DNA from: Mycobacteroides chelonae
GTDB lineage: Bacteria; Actinomycetota; Actinomycetes; Mycobacteriales; Mycobacteriaceae
NCBI GenBank assembly: GCA_014204435.1
Contig: JACHLF010000001.1
Span: 762,889 to 826,888, forward strand
DNA: 64,000 nucleotides
Direction of reading: 5' to 3'
In this document: positions 55,939-64,000 of the stretch, piece after piece
Layout: each line of letters starts with the position of its first letter
Position numbering within the stretch: position 1 is the stretch's first letter
The notes under the pieces: model-generated
The model's database searches: none
Told to the model about the DNA's origin: nothing
The model's input: the letters and a program-made list of their open reading frames with translations, nothing else
Made by a program: the position numbers and the translations under genes

Positions 55939-55980
55939 AGCCAGTGTGGATCAACTGGCTATTGAAATACAAGCCAGTTG
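55939..55980. promoter_or_regulatory. triple AGCCAGT half-site array
   Basis: AGCCAGT at 55939-55945, its inverse AACTGGCT at 55953-55960, and AGCCAGTTG at 55972-55980, alternating in orientation. The last two form an 8-base perfect inverted repeat around an AT-rich centre. Located immediately before the MocR start and 18 bases before the YczE start. Likely the MocR operator. Confidence 0.75.
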
Positions 55981-55997
55981 GCCGAGAAAATCGTCGA

Positions 55998-56687
55998 GTG
56001 ACCGGGAAATGGATGGGATGGAGTGCGCGCGGCACCGTGTTGCTGGTGGGTCTGTACCTCTACGGGGCCTCAATGGCGCTGATGGTGCGCGCGGGGCTCG
56101 GGCTGGATCCCTGGGACGTGTTCCACCAGGGGCTCTCGATGCGCACCGGGATGAGCATCGGGGTTGCTTCGGCGGTGACCGGAGTGATGGTGCTGCTCGC
56201 CTGGATTCCCTTGCCTAACAAGCCCGGTGTGGGGACCATCGCCAATATCGTGGTCATCGCGGTGGCCGTTGACTCGACACTGGCCTGGCTCCCGGCTCCG
56301 TCGGTGATGGTCGTGCGGGTGGCGTTCCTGGTCGGCGGCGTCGTGTTGAACGCGATCGCGACGGTGCTCTACGTAGGCGCTGGGTTGGGGCCAGGGCCTC
56401 GCGATGGACTGACAACTGGACTGGTTCATCGCACCGGACGCTCCGTGCGACTGATCAGGACCACCATCGAGGTCTTGGTGGTTGCCACGGGCTGGTTGCT
56501 CGGCGGGAGCGTGGGAGTCGGCACCGTGCTCTATGCGCTGGGGATCGGGCCCCTCATTCAGGTGGTGTTGCGGATTTTGCCCCGGCGGCTGCTCGCCGCC
56601 AGTGGTTGGGGTGCGGTGTTGAGCACACAGCGTGAGGACAAATCATGCGTGGAGCCGGCGGCATCGCCTCAGCACGTCGCGGTCTGA
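55998..56687 (+). CDS. YczE/YitT-type membrane protein
   Basis: A 229-residue protein with five or six hydrophobic segments, started at the GTG at 55998. Sequence: SARGTVLLVGLYLYGASMAL, MVRAGLGLDPWDVFHQGLS, MSIGVASAVTGVMVLLAW, VAFLVGGVVLNAIATVLYVG, AGLGPGPRDGLTTGLVHR. The two repeats LGLDPWDV and LGPGPRDG are typical of the YczE family. Function is not known in detail; a transport role is likely. It is divergent from a MocR regulator and shares the operator array. Its 3' end overlaps the EspR-like gene by about 19 bases in convergent orientation. Confidence 0.85.
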   Translation: MTGKWMGWSARGTVLLVGLYLYGASMALMVRAGLGLDPWDVFHQGLSMRTGMSIGVASAVTGVMVLLAWIPLPNKPGVGTIANIVVIAVAVDSTLAWLPAPSVMVVRVAFLVGGVVLNAIATVLYVGAGLGPGPRDGLTTGLVHRTGRSVRLIRTTIEVLVVATGWLLGGSVGVGTVLYALGIGPLIQVVLRILPRRLLAASGWGAVLSTQREDKSCVEPAASPQHVAV

Positions 56688-57415
56688 TTGCGCCGGTCGA
56701 ACTGCTCTGCGTCGGCAAGCAACTGTTCACGAATGGCCTCTGGGAGGTCGAGCAATTTGGCGGTCAGCTCCGCCGCTGCGGAGTTCTGGGCGAGCTCGAG
56801 CATCGCCAAATCTGCTTCCAGCTTATCCGCGTAGCCACTATCGGTGAAGTAACGAACATCGATGCGAAAAGCGTATGCGATACTCTCCAGCGCCTGCAGG
56901 GAGGGCCGACCTCGTTGCCCGTTTCGCAGCTGGGACAGATAGGGTGCCGAGACCACGGTTCCTCCGGTTTGCATGAACATCAGAAATTCGCTGTTGGAAT
57001 ATGGCCCCCGGCCGGGCGTGTGGAGGACCGCGAATATCCGGTTAAGTCTGGTGACGAATTCCTCTTGCGCTCGCGAATCCTTGAAGGGGTAGAGCGCCCC
57101 GCGGTTGCTCTCCGTCGAGGAATCCAGTTGTGATCTGCTGTTATCGGCCCGATGATGGAAACCTTTGATTCGCCGATTGGTATCTATCAGGCGGTCCAGG
57201 GCGGTGTTGTCGCGCCGAAGCTGGGATTGAAAGGCATCGACTCGGCGACGCCACACCTTGAGGTCATCCCATATCCATGATCGATCTTCACCGTGAGCTG
57301 CACGTTGCTGAATTTGATTCACTTCGGCATCGAGCTGCGCGATGAGTCGGTGATTGGCAAGCCCAATATCGCGGACCGTGGCCAGGTACGGATCCAGATC
57401 GAGGTCGTCTGTCAT
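56669..57415 (-). CDS. EspR-like XRE-type regulator with long N-terminal extension
   Basis: A 248-residue protein from the ATG at 57415. Residues from about 125 on closely resemble EspR (Rv3849): FVTRLNRIFAVLHTPGRGPY, SAPYLSQLRNGQRGRPSLQA, YAFRIDVRYFTDSGYADKLE. EspR is a nucleoid-associated regulator of ESX-1 and lipid genes with an unusual HTH. The first 110 residues (MTDDLDLDPYLATVRDIG, LIAQLDAEVNQIQQRAAHGE, RDNTALDRLIDTNRRIKGFH) are helical and probably coiled-coil, which EspR lacks. Target genes are unknown. It is divergent from the ABC ATPase operon and ends 19 bases inside the YczE gene. Confidence 0.75.
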   Translation of the reverse strand: MTDDLDLDPYLATVRDIGLANHRLIAQLDAEVNQIQQRAAHGEDRSWIWDDLKVWRRRVDAFQSQLRRDNTALDRLIDTNRRIKGFHHRADNSRSQLDSSTESNRGALYPFKDSRAQEEFVTRLNRIFAVLHTPGRGPYSNSEFLMFMQTGGTVVSAPYLSQLRNGQRGRPSLQALESIAYAFRIDVRYFTDSGYADKLEADLAMLELAQNSAAAELTAKLLDLPEAIREQLLADAEQFDRRNQTATC

Positions 57416-57545
57416 GTGGTTGCCTGGGATTCCCTCCGAGATTGCTAACGTAGGAGTGAGGATACGCGATATGGGTTCGGATGCATGTCGGAGACAGCTC
57501 CCCAGATGGCTCCCGCCCGTCGCTTGTCGGGCGCAATGCGGCACG

Positions 57546-58379
57546 ATGGGCCCTGTGGCCGAAATTGATCCGGACCTTCTGCTCGATTTCCGCGATGTGC
57601 TGCTGCGGCGCAACCGCAAGGTGTTGGTAGGCCCGGTCACATGGTCGGTCGAGCTGGACGAGCGGTGGGTAGTTCTCGGTCCCAATGGTGCCGGAAAGAC
57701 GTCGTTGCTGCGGATCGCGGCGGCCATGGAACACCCTACGGCGGGTCACGCTGCCATCCTCGGAGAGCGGTTGGGTCGCGTCGAGGTCTCTGAACTCAGG
57801 GCAAGGATCGGCCTGAGCTCTGCGGCGATCGCGCAGCGGATCCCGGATGACGAAATTGTTCGCGACCTGGTGGTCTCGGCGGGGTATGCGGTGTTGGGGC
57901 GTTGGCGCGAGCAGTACGAGGAGATTGACACGGCGCGCACTGTGGACATGCTCGAAGCCCTTGGTGCCGAACATCTGGCGGAACGTACATATGGGACGCT
58001 GTCCGAGGGCGAACGCAAGCGAGTGCTCATCGCGCGGGCGCTGATGACCGATCCCGAGCTGCTGCTCCTCGATGAGCCGGCTGCCGGATTGGACCTGGGC
58101 GGGCGTGAGGAGCTGGTGGCGCGGCTAGGTGAGCTTGCCGCCGACCCTGATGCGCCGGCGATGGTTCTGGTGACCCACCATGTGGAAGAGATCCCGCCCG
58201 GTTTCAGCCACGCGCTATTGCTGTCCGAGGGAGAGGTCGTCGCTCAGGGGCTGCTGGCGGATGTGATGACCAGTGCGAACTTGTCCCGCGCGTTCGGCCA
58301 GTCGATCGTGGTTGAGATGATCGACGGACGCTACTTCGCGCGACGTGCCCGGGCCCGGGCAGCCCACCGCGCGCAGTAG
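57546..58379 (+). CDS. ABC transporter ATP-binding protein (Rv3041c-like)
   Basis: A 277-residue ATPase. Walker A is GPNGAGKTSLL (about residues 45-55), signature LSEGERKRVLIARAL, Walker B LLLLDEPAAGLDLGG, and H-loop VLVTHHVEEIP. It has a single ATPase domain and no permease partner in the window. Proteins like this are sometimes ModF-type (molybdate) or unassigned. It starts the operon that continues through NUDIX, EchA17, and two methyltransferases. The ATG at 57546 is used and the GTG at 57555 is close. It matches Rv3041c in order. Confidence 0.88.
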   Translation: MGPVAEIDPDLLLDFRDVLLRRNRKVLVGPVTWSVELDERWVVLGPNGAGKTSLLRIAAAMEHPTAGHAAILGERLGRVEVSELRARIGLSSAAIAQRIPDDEIVRDLVVSAGYAVLGRWREQYEEIDTARTVDMLEALGAEHLAERTYGTLSEGERKRVLIARALMTDPELLLLDEPAAGLDLGGREELVARLGELAADPDAPAMVLVTHHVEEIPPGFSHALLLSEGEVVAQGLLADVMTSANLSRAFGQSIVVEMIDGRYFARRARARAAHRAQ

Positions 58380-58403
58380 CACGCAAAGTTGAAGGAGCTC
58401 CCG

Positions 58404-59222
58404 TTGACACCACCTGAGCCGAAGCCCGCGGCCACCGTCGTACTCATCCGTGACGGCGCCGTCGGCGTTGAGGCGTTCTTGATGCGCCGCGATAACGCCA
58501 TGGCCTTCGCCGGTGGGATGACCGTGTTCCCGGGAGGCGGTGTGGACTCCCGCGACCTGCGTGCCGACCTGCCGTGGGTGGGCCCGGATGTCGACTGGTG
58601 GGCACAACAACTCGGCGTCACCCCGGAGTTGGCGTCGGCGCTGGTGTGCGCCGCCGCGCGCGAGACCTTCGAGGAGTGTGGCGTGTTGTTCGCGGGCGCC
58701 TCGGAGACCGAGATCGTGGGTGACGCGGCGGTCTACCGTCAGGCGCGCCACGACTTGTCGGACAAGACGCTGTCTTTTGGTGAGTTTCTGCAGCGTGAGG
58801 GTCTGCTGCTACGGGCGGACCTGCTGCGGCCGTGGGCCAACTGGATCACTCCGGAAGCCGAGCCGCGCCGCTATGACACGTTCTTCTTCGTCGCGGCTCT
58901 GCCCGCGGGGCAGGATGCCGACGGCGACAGCACCGAGGCCGTCGCATCGGGCTGGCAGACCCCCGAGGCCGCGATCACGGCATTCACCGAGCGCCGTAGC
59001 TTCTTGCTCCCTCCCACTTGGTCTCAGCTCGACGCGGTGTCCTCATCCGGTGCCACGGTCGCCGAGGTGCTGGCCATGGCGCGCACCATCGCGCCGATCA
59101 TGCCGACCCTGACCGAGCAGGACGGCCGGTGGTTCGTCCAATTCGATGACGTCGACCGGTACGAGGCCGCCCGGCAGGGTGCCATGGAAATCCCCGAGGT
59201 GACGGGACCGGAACTGACATGA
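58404..59222 (+). CDS. NUDIX hydrolase family protein (Rv3040c-like)
   Basis: A 272-residue protein. The N-terminal half contains a NUDIX-like core: VFPGGGVDSRD, then AAARETFEECGVLFAG, a slightly divergent Nudix box (GX5EX7REUXEEXGU pattern with EEC), and FFFVAALPAGQ. The length is greater than a simple NUDIX and fits the RNPEPL1/NUDT19-like group, which hydrolyse CoA esters and related compounds. TTG 58404 follows AAGGAG. The stop overlaps the EchA17 start (ATGA). It may trim an acyl-CoA-type substrate; the exact one is unknown. Confidence 0.85.
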   Translation: MTPPEPKPAATVVLIRDGAVGVEAFLMRRDNAMAFAGGMTVFPGGGVDSRDLRADLPWVGPDVDWWAQQLGVTPELASALVCAAARETFEECGVLFAGASETEIVGDAAVYRQARHDLSDKTLSFGEFLQREGLLLRADLLRPWANWITPEAEPRRYDTFFFVAALPAGQDADGDSTEAVASGWQTPEAAITAFTERRSFLLPPTWSQLDAVSSSGATVAEVLAMARTIAPIMPTLTEQDGRWFVQFDDVDRYEAARQGAMEIPEVTGPELT

Positions 59223-60013
59223 GCGAGCCCGAATTCGTCTCGGTACGCACCGCGCCCGAGCACCCCGGTATTGGCGCCATCGTGCTGTCGCGACCGCCCA
59301 CCAACGGCCTCACCCGACAGATGTACCGCGAACTCGCCCAGGCCGCGGCCGAAGCCAACGCGCGCGCGGACATCCAGGTGGTCATCGTTTACGGCGGACA
59401 CGAAATCTTCTGCACCGGAGACGATTTGGCCGAACTTTCGGAGCTGACCGGCGACGAGATGGCGCGCAGCGCCGGTGAGCGCCAGTCGGCTCTTACCGCG
59501 GTGGCGGAGCTGGCCAAACCCACCGTCGCCGCGATCACCGGATACGCGTTGGGCAGTGGACTGGAGTTGGCGCTAGCCGCCGATTGGCGAGTAGCCGGGG
59601 ACAACGTCAAGGTGGGTTCACCAGAGATTTTGGTCGGCATGATCCCCGGGGGCGGCGGAACCGTGCGGCTGGCGCGGGTGGTGGGACTGAGCCGGGCCAA
59701 GGAGATGGTTTTCAGCGGCCGCTTCGTCGAGCCCAAAGAGGCGCTGCGGATGGGCCTGCTGGATCAGATCGTGGCACCGGACGATGTTTACACCGAGGCC
59801 GTGGCCTGGGCCCGACGCTTCGTCGACGGGCCACCCCTGGCGCTCGCGGCAGCAAAGCAAGCCATCGATCATGGATTCGATAGCCCGCTGGCGGGTGGAC
59901 TGGACAGGGAGCGTGAGCTCTTTTGCCAGGTGTTCGCGACGCAGGACCGCGTGGACGGGGTGGCCGCGCAGCTGGAGGTTGGTCCGGGGACGGCCCGGTT
60001 CAGGGGAGCCTGA
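59219..60013 (+). CDS. echA17: enoyl-CoA hydratase EchA17
   Basis: A 264-residue crotonase-fold protein: LSRPPTNGLTRQMYRELAQA, EIFCTGDDLAELSELTGDEM (oxyanion-hole segment), AAITGYALGSGLELALAADW and VGMIPGGGGTVRLARVVGLS. The GXGLELALAADWRVA and second oxyanion element are typical. The catalytic Glu positions of true hydratases (Glu144/Glu164 type) appear in SPEILVGMIPGGGG, where only one glutamate is clear. It hydrates trans-2-enoyl-CoA in beta-oxidation. It matches Rv3039c. ATG overlaps the upstream stop. Confidence 0.92.
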   Translation: MSEPEFVSVRTAPEHPGIGAIVLSRPPTNGLTRQMYRELAQAAAEANARADIQVVIVYGGHEIFCTGDDLAELSELTGDEMARSAGERQSALTAVAELAKPTVAAITGYALGSGLELALAADWRVAGDNVKVGSPEILVGMIPGGGGTVRLARVVGLSRAKEMVFSGRFVEPKEALRMGLLDQIVAPDDVYTEAVAWARRFVDGPPLALAAAKQAIDHGFDSPLAGGLDRERELFCQVFATQDRVDGVAAQLEVGPGTARFRGA

Positions 60014-60034
60014 CCAGGGGTTAGGCTGACGGCC

Positions 60035-61012
60035 ATGACGGAGATTACGGGGCTGAACGGTCAGCCGACCACTAGGGCTACCGCCGAGCAGGTCGCTGCC
60101 GCTTTCGAGGACAACAAGCTCGCCCAGATTCTCTATCACGACTGGGAAGCAGAGACCTACGACGAGAAGTGGTCCATCTCCTACGACCAGCGCTGTATCG
60201 ACTACGCGCGCGGCCGGTTCGACGCCATCGTGCCTGTGGAGGATCAGCGCGAGTTGCCCTACGACCGTGCCCTGGAGCTCGGTTGCGGCACCGGCTTCTT
60301 CCTGCTGAACCTGATCCAGTCCGGCGTCGCTCGCCGTGGTTCGGTCACCGACCTGTCCCCGGGCATGGTCAAGGTCGCCACCCGCACCGGCAAGGAGCTG
60401 GGTCTGGACGTCGACGGCCGGGTCGCCGACGCCGAGCGGATTCCCTACGACGACAACACCTTCGATTTGGTGGTGGGCCATGCCGTGCTGCACCACATTC
60501 CCGATGTCGAGCTGTCGTTGCGTGAGGTGCTGCGCGTGCTCAAGCCGGGTGGACGGTTCATCTTCGCCGGTGAGCCCACTACCGTGGGGAACCTGTACGC
60601 CCGCGCGCTGGCGAATCTGACGTGGAAGGCCACGGTCCAGGCGATGAAGTTGCCCGGCTTGGAGAGCTGGCGGCGTCCGCAGGAGGAACTCGACGAGAAC
60701 TCGCGTGCGGCGGCGCTGGAATGGGTCGTTGACCTGCATACCTTTGATCCGGCTGACCTGGAGAAGATGGCCGCCAATGCCGGCGCCGTCGGGGTGCGGA
60801 CCGCTAGTGAGGAGTTCACCGCCGCCATGCTGGGCTGGCCGGTGCGCACGTTCGAGTCGACGGTGCCACCGGGCAAGCTGGGCTGGGGCTGGGCGAAGTT
60901 CGCCTTCGGCGGCTGGAAGGCGCTCAGCTGGGTGGACGAGAACGTGTGGCGTCACGTGGTGCCCAAGGGCTGGTACTACAACGTGATGATCACCGGCCTC
61001 AAGCCGTCTTAG
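60035..61012 (+). CDS. class I SAM-dependent methyltransferase (Rv3038c-like)
   Basis: A 325-residue methyltransferase. The SAM motif is ALELGCGTGFFLLNLIQSG, motif II is DNTFDLVVGHAVLHHIPDV, and LREVLRVLKPGGRFIFAGEP follows. The C-terminal third (from about residue 190) is less typical and may bind a lipid or polyketide substrate. The gene corresponds to Rv3038c, which in M. tuberculosis is an essential-predicted gene of unknown substrate. It is the fourth gene of the operon that starts at 57546, 21 bases after EchA17. Confidence 0.88.
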   Translation: MTEITGLNGQPTTRATAEQVAAAFEDNKLAQILYHDWEAETYDEKWSISYDQRCIDYARGRFDAIVPVEDQRELPYDRALELGCGTGFFLLNLIQSGVARRGSVTDLSPGMVKVATRTGKELGLDVDGRVADAERIPYDDNTFDLVVGHAVLHHIPDVELSLREVLRVLKPGGRFIFAGEPTTVGNLYARALANLTWKATVQAMKLPGLESWRRPQEELDENSRAAALEWVVDLHTFDPADLEKMAANAGAVGVRTASEEFTAAMLGWPVRTFESTVPPGKLGWGWAKFAFGGWKALSWVDENVWRHVVPKGWYYNVMITGLKPS

Positions 61013-61029
61013 TCACTCGATAACTGCCG

Positions 61030-62223
61030 GTGTTCGACCTTTCCGACGTCACCTATCTGTCGTCGGATGCGGGCAGAACGGACCTGGCTCGGGCCTCCGC
61101 CTACTCGTTCTCGCCGGGCACCCTGGTGGCCGATACCGCTGCGTTGCGCGCCGAGTTCGGCGATCACGCGGCGGTTCTGGCGCAGACGGTGCAGCTGCGT
61201 CGTAAGGCGACAGCCAAGCTGGGCGACGTAGGCCACTGGCTGTTCACCGATGATGCGCTGCAGCAGGCCACTCCGGCCGCGGTGGCCAGACACCGGGCCG
61301 CCCGGCTGGCGGGCTCGGTGGTTCACGACGTGACGTGTTCGGTCGGTGCCGAGCTTGCCGCCCTTGACGGTGTCGCGGCGACGGTTATCGGAAGCGACAT
61401 CGATCCGGTGCGAACGGCGATGGCGCGCCACAACATCGGCGAACAGGTATTGATCTGCCGGGCCGATGCGCTGGCGCCGGCAAGTCACGCGCAGGTGGTG
61501 ATCGCCGACCCGGGGCGCCGCTCCGGCGGACGTCGACGGTTCGACCCGTCCGCGTACACGCCACCGCTCGATGCGGTGTTGCGGACCTATGCCGATCGCG
61601 AGCTGGTGGTCAAATGTGCTCCGGGACTGGATTTCACCGATCTGCGCGAGCAGACCGGATTCGACGGTGAGATCGAGGTGGTCTCGCTCGACGGCGGCGT
61701 GCGTGAGGCGTGTCTGTGGTCGGCCGGGTTGGCGCGTGCGCGCAGGCGTGCCACGGTGCTGGTGACGACCGGGCAGGGGTATCAGCTGACCGATGCCGAC
61801 ACGGATGACTGCGCGGTGGGCGCAGCGGGAGAGTGGATCGTCGATCCCGACGGCGCGGTGGTGCGTGCCGGTCTGGTGCGGCAGTACGCCGCGCGACATG
61901 GTCTGTGGCAGTTAGATCCCCGCATCGCCTACTTGTCGGGAGATGCCGTGCCCGCCGGTGTGCAGGGCTACCGGGTGCTCGATGCGCTGCCCTACAACGA
62001 GAAGCGGCTGCGACAGGCGCTGGCCGCCCGTGATTGTGGTTCTCTCGAGATCACCGTGCGTGGGGTCGACGTGGACCCGGGAGTGCTGCGTACTCGGCTG
62101 AAGCTTCGGGGCAGTGTGCCGCTATCGGCCGTCATCACCCGAATCGGTAGTGGCGCACAGGCTTTCGTTTGCAATGCTAGGTCCCCGGGCGGAACCCATA
62201 CACCAAGCCCTCGCTCAGTGTGA
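61030..62223 (+). CDS. THUMP-like/class I SAM methyltransferase (Rv3037c-like)
   Basis: A 397-residue protein. It has a SAM-binding core VVHDVTCSVGAELAALDGVA, then IGSDIDPVRTAMARHNIG, AQVVIADPGRRSGGRRRFDP (DP-GRR replacing the usual NPPY) and a C-terminal extension ending in a THUMP-like domain around RALAARDCGSLEITVRGVDV. M. tuberculosis Rv3037c is the orthologue; such proteins may methylate RNA or other nucleic acid. GTG 61030 is the start. Its 3' end overlaps the convergent lipoprotein gene by 47 bases, which is unusual. Confidence 0.85.
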   Translation: MFDLSDVTYLSSDAGRTDLARASAYSFSPGTLVADTAALRAEFGDHAAVLAQTVQLRRKATAKLGDVGHWLFTDDALQQATPAAVARHRAARLAGSVVHDVTCSVGAELAALDGVAATVIGSDIDPVRTAMARHNIGEQVLICRADALAPASHAQVVIADPGRRSGGRRRFDPSAYTPPLDAVLRTYADRELVVKCAPGLDFTDLREQTGFDGEIEVVSLDGGVREACLWSAGLARARRRATVLVTTGQGYQLTDADTDDCAVGAAGEWIVDPDGAVVRAGLVRQYAARHGLWQLDPRIAYLSGDAVPAGVQGYRVLDALPYNEKRLRQALAARDCGSLEITVRGVDVDPGVLRTRLKLRGSVPLSAVITRIGSGAQAFVCNARSPGGTHTPSPRSV

Positions 62224-63469
62224 CGATCACACGCTGATCCGGTCCGATCGAGATCCCCACCGGGAAGCCGTCGGCGTCCGGCAGCGGGTAACGGTTGACG
62301 GTGGCTCCGTCCGGGGTGTTGAACACCACCAGCGCCAGGCCCTTGTCTGCGTCCTTGACGACGGCGTAGCCCACGTTTCCGGCGGCCTGGCTCGATGTCG
62401 AGAGCGGAACGAGATCGTCTCGACGCCAGGCGATCTCACCCTTGGTTCCCGAATCTTTGATGCCCACCAGGGCGGCTTTGTCGCCGGTTCCGGCGATGAT
62501 CGTTCCGTCGGGTGCCACTGATGGTGGTGTGGTCGCGTTGAACCCCAGCGGCAACGACCATTTTTGGCTGCCGTCGAAGGTGTGCATCGCGTGCAGCGAG
62601 CCCTTGCGGTCGTTGATATAGACCGTCTCGCCGTCGTGCGACATCACGGGCGAGCCGATCACCCCCTCGTCGATGATCTTGTTGGCCCACTTGTGTTTCA
62701 GCGCGATGTTGCCGTCGGCGTCATAGGTGATGCCCAGCAACACCGGCACGGGCTTGCCCGGCTGCCACAGTGTGGTGACGATGGTGCCGGTCGCGGGGTC
62801 GTAGGCGGGAGAGGCCGCGACCGGACATTTGGGCCGCGCCGTTTCGCAATCCTCCAGACCACGCCGTGGATCGGCCGGGTCGACCCCTTCGAGGAGATCC
62901 ATCGGGGTTCCCACGACTTCGCCGCGCTGAGCGTTGAAGACCAGGATCTGACCGAGGTGCGTGACGACCAGAAGTCGGCCGGGCTCGACGATCTTGGGTG
63001 TGGTGGGCGCACCGATGACAGGCTTGCGCCACCGGATCCACTGGGTGGGCGGGAATGACACCACGGCCCCGGGCTGGCCGATGTAGAGGTTGTTGTAGCC
63101 GTCGGCAAGTGGTCCGGACCACGGACTGCCGGTGATCATCCGGGTGCACCAGCGCTGGCGCGCGGCGCGGTTGTTCTCCCACTCCATGAGCGTGCAGCCG
63201 GAGGGGGTGTCGGCACTGACCGCGATGAAGTTGTCGATGCCGATCGCCGCGGCACTGCGTATCTGGCCCTTGGTGTTCCGGCTCCACTCCAGGGTCAGCT
63301 CGCGCGCCCCTTCAGTGGGCGTGTAGCTGCTGTTGTGCGCGTCGGCGTAGGTGGCAGACCAGCCGGGGGCGGCCTTGATGTTGATCCAGGAATCGTCGCC
63401 GGAGCATCCGGTGACGGTGAGGAGTGCCGCGAGAGCAGTGCTCGCGAGTACTCGTGCCCGGGAAAGCAC
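62177..63469 (-). CDS. PQQ-like beta-propeller lipoprotein (BamB-like, Rv3035-like)
   Basis: A 430-residue lipoprotein from the GTG at 63469, with AGGAAGGAG upstream and signal MLSRARVLASTALAALLTVTGC (lipobox TVTGC; residues beyond are not shown). The mature protein has repeated WD-like blades (YVGPGDDSWI-type starts, WPLGFNATTPPSVAPDGTII, DGETVYINDRKGSLHAMHTF), typical of PQQ/BamB propellers. It is predicted to be anchored at the outer face of the plasma membrane. The M. tuberculosis orthologue is Rv3035. The long frame to 63955 upstream is not coding. It converges with the THUMP-like gene. Confidence 0.87.
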   Translation of the reverse strand: MLSRARVLASTALAALLTVTGCSGDDSWINIKAAPGWSATYADAHNSSYTPTEGARELTLEWSRNTKGQIRSAAAIGIDNFIAVSADTPSGCTLMEWENNRAARQRWCTRMITGSPWSGPLADGYNNLYIGQPGAVVSFPPTQWIRWRKPVIGAPTTPKIVEPGRLLVVTHLGQILVFNAQRGEVVGTPMDLLEGVDPADPRRGLEDCETARPKCPVAASPAYDPATGTIVTTLWQPGKPVPVLLGITYDADGNIALKHKWANKIIDEGVIGSPVMSHDGETVYINDRKGSLHAMHTFDGSQKWSLPLGFNATTPPSVAPDGTIIAGTGDKAALVGIKDSGTKGEIAWRRDDLVPLSTSSQAAGNVGYAVVKDADKGLALVVFNTPDGATVNRYPLPDADGFPVGISIGPDQRVIVTLSEGLVYGFRPGT

Positions 63470-63554
63470 GGTGGTGCACTCCTTCCTTAGGGGGCGGTCC
63501 GGCCCATCGCAGGGTAGCGTGCGCGCCCTGCCGCGTCCCGTAGGCTGTGCGGCC

Positions 63555-64000
63555 ATGACGACGATGTGGGGAGCTCCCCTGCACAAGCGGTGGCGCGGGC
63601 AGCGTCTGCGTGACCCGGCACAGGCCAAATTCCTGACCAAGGCCTCATTGCGCTGGGTGATCGCCAATAAGGCATACACGCCCTGGTACCTGGTGCGGTA
63701 CTGGCGGCTGCTCAAGTTCAAGCTGTCCAACCCGCACATCGTCACGCGCGGCATGCTGTTCCTTGGCAAGAACGTCGAGATCCACTGCACACCCGAGCTG
63801 GCCCGGATGGAGATCGGCCGATGGGTGCACATCGGCGACGGGAACTCGTTGCGTGCCCACGAGGGATCGCTGCGGCTGGGCGACAAGGTCGTGTTCGGCA
63901 AGGACAACGTCGTCAACGCGTATATCGACATCGAGTTCGGTGACTCCGCCCTCATGGCCGACTGGTGCTACGTGTGCGATTTCGACCACCGGATGGAAGA
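63555..64000 (+). CDS. hexapeptide-repeat acyltransferase, truncated by the window end (Rv3034c-like)
   Basis: Open from ATG 63555 to the last base, so the C-terminus is missing; at least 148 residues are present. The sequence reads MTTMWGAPLHKRWRGQRLRD, TPWYLVRYWRLLKFKLSNPH, IGRWVHIGDGNSLRAHEGSL, LGDKVVFGKDNVVNAYIDIE, with left-handed beta-helix hexapeptide repeats (I/V/L-GxxxxI type) and a DWCYVCDFDHR motif at the end. These are O-acyltransferases acting on lipid or sugar acceptors, and M. tuberculosis Rv3034c is of this kind and about 300 residues. The gene is divergent from the BamB-like lipoprotein, 85 bases apart. Confidence 0.8.
   Translation, partial: MTTMWGAPLHKRWRGQRLRDPAQAKFLTKASLRWVIANKAYTPWYLVRYWRLLKFKLSNPHIVTRGMLFLGKNVEIHCTPELARMEIGRWVHIGDGNSLRAHEGSLRLGDKVVFGKDNVVNAYIDIEFGDSALMADWCYVCDFDHRME

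Overview
The window looks like the chromosome of a rapidly growing mycobacterium, most probably of the Mycobacteroides (M. abscessus/M. chelonae) lineage. The evidence is high-GC coding, GTG/TTG starts with AGGAG-type ribosome sites, many TetR regulators and lipid enzymes, and, from about 25.7 kb to the end, a gene order that from memory matches (reversed) the M. tuberculosis block Rv3059 to Rv3034c: cyp136, TetR, SDR, TetR, FMN reductase, nrdH-nrdI-nrdE, nrdF2, DUF3349, adhC, fecB, ctaD, serB2, ABC ATPase, NUDIX, echA17, two methyltransferases, beta-propeller lipoprotein and acyltransferase. I saw no rRNA, tRNA, CRISPR array or intact insertion sequence.

Region 1 (1-13.0 kb) reads as an accessory steroid or terpenoid catabolism cluster of visibly lower GC. 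It holds a CaiB/BaiF CoA-transferase (cut by the window edge), a TetR regulator, an acyl-CoA dehydrogenase, a ferritin-like predicted metal hydrolase, an SDR, an aldehyde dehydrogenase, an SDR-Baeyer-Villiger monooxygenase fusion, and close paralogues of three cholesterol enzymes: CYP125 (side chain), KshA (9-alpha hydroxylase, ring B) and HsaA (ring A). A sequence fitting the published KstR operator lies just upstream of the kshA-like gene. KshB, HsaB, HsaC and HsaD are not in the window.

Region 2 (13.0-25.7 kb) is mixed: a DUF1460 secreted protein, a sirtuin, a UV-glycosylase-like protein, an SDR/TetR pair around a 41-bp palindrome, a PASTA lipoprotein coupled to an acyl-CoA synthetase, a stretch of decayed genes (19.1-20.75 kb), a sigC locus with a zinc-finger membrane anti-sigma candidate and a PepSY membrane protein, a CobW-type metallochaperone, and a stand-alone LeuA-type allosteric domain preceded by what looks like a leader-peptide attenuator.

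Region 3 (25.7-42.7 kb) carries CYP136 with its TetR, SDRs, NAD synthetase, and the class Ib ribonucleotide reductase genes. nrdHIE and nrdF2 are in two transcription units, each with NrdR-like boxes upstream and a strong intrinsic terminator downstream. Between them sit a decayed Imm35-like gene, DUF5997 with an HTH-less LysR-type protein, a mycothiol-dependent isomerase-like protein, and an SDR/geranylgeranyl-reductase-like/DUF1275 operon.

Region 4 (42.7-64 kb) has a frame-shifted luciferase-like monooxygenase pseudogene, AdhC, a BacA/SbmA-type ABC transporter, an RhtA-like exporter, several small single-domain proteins, FecB, CtaD and SerB2, a MocR/YczE divergent pair with three operator half-sites, an EspR-like regulator, and a compact plus-strand operon running from the ABC ATPase to the THUMP-like methyltransferase. 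It ends in a BamB-like lipoprotein and a truncated acyltransferase. Start sites were chosen by ribosome site and family length; no alignment or search could be run.
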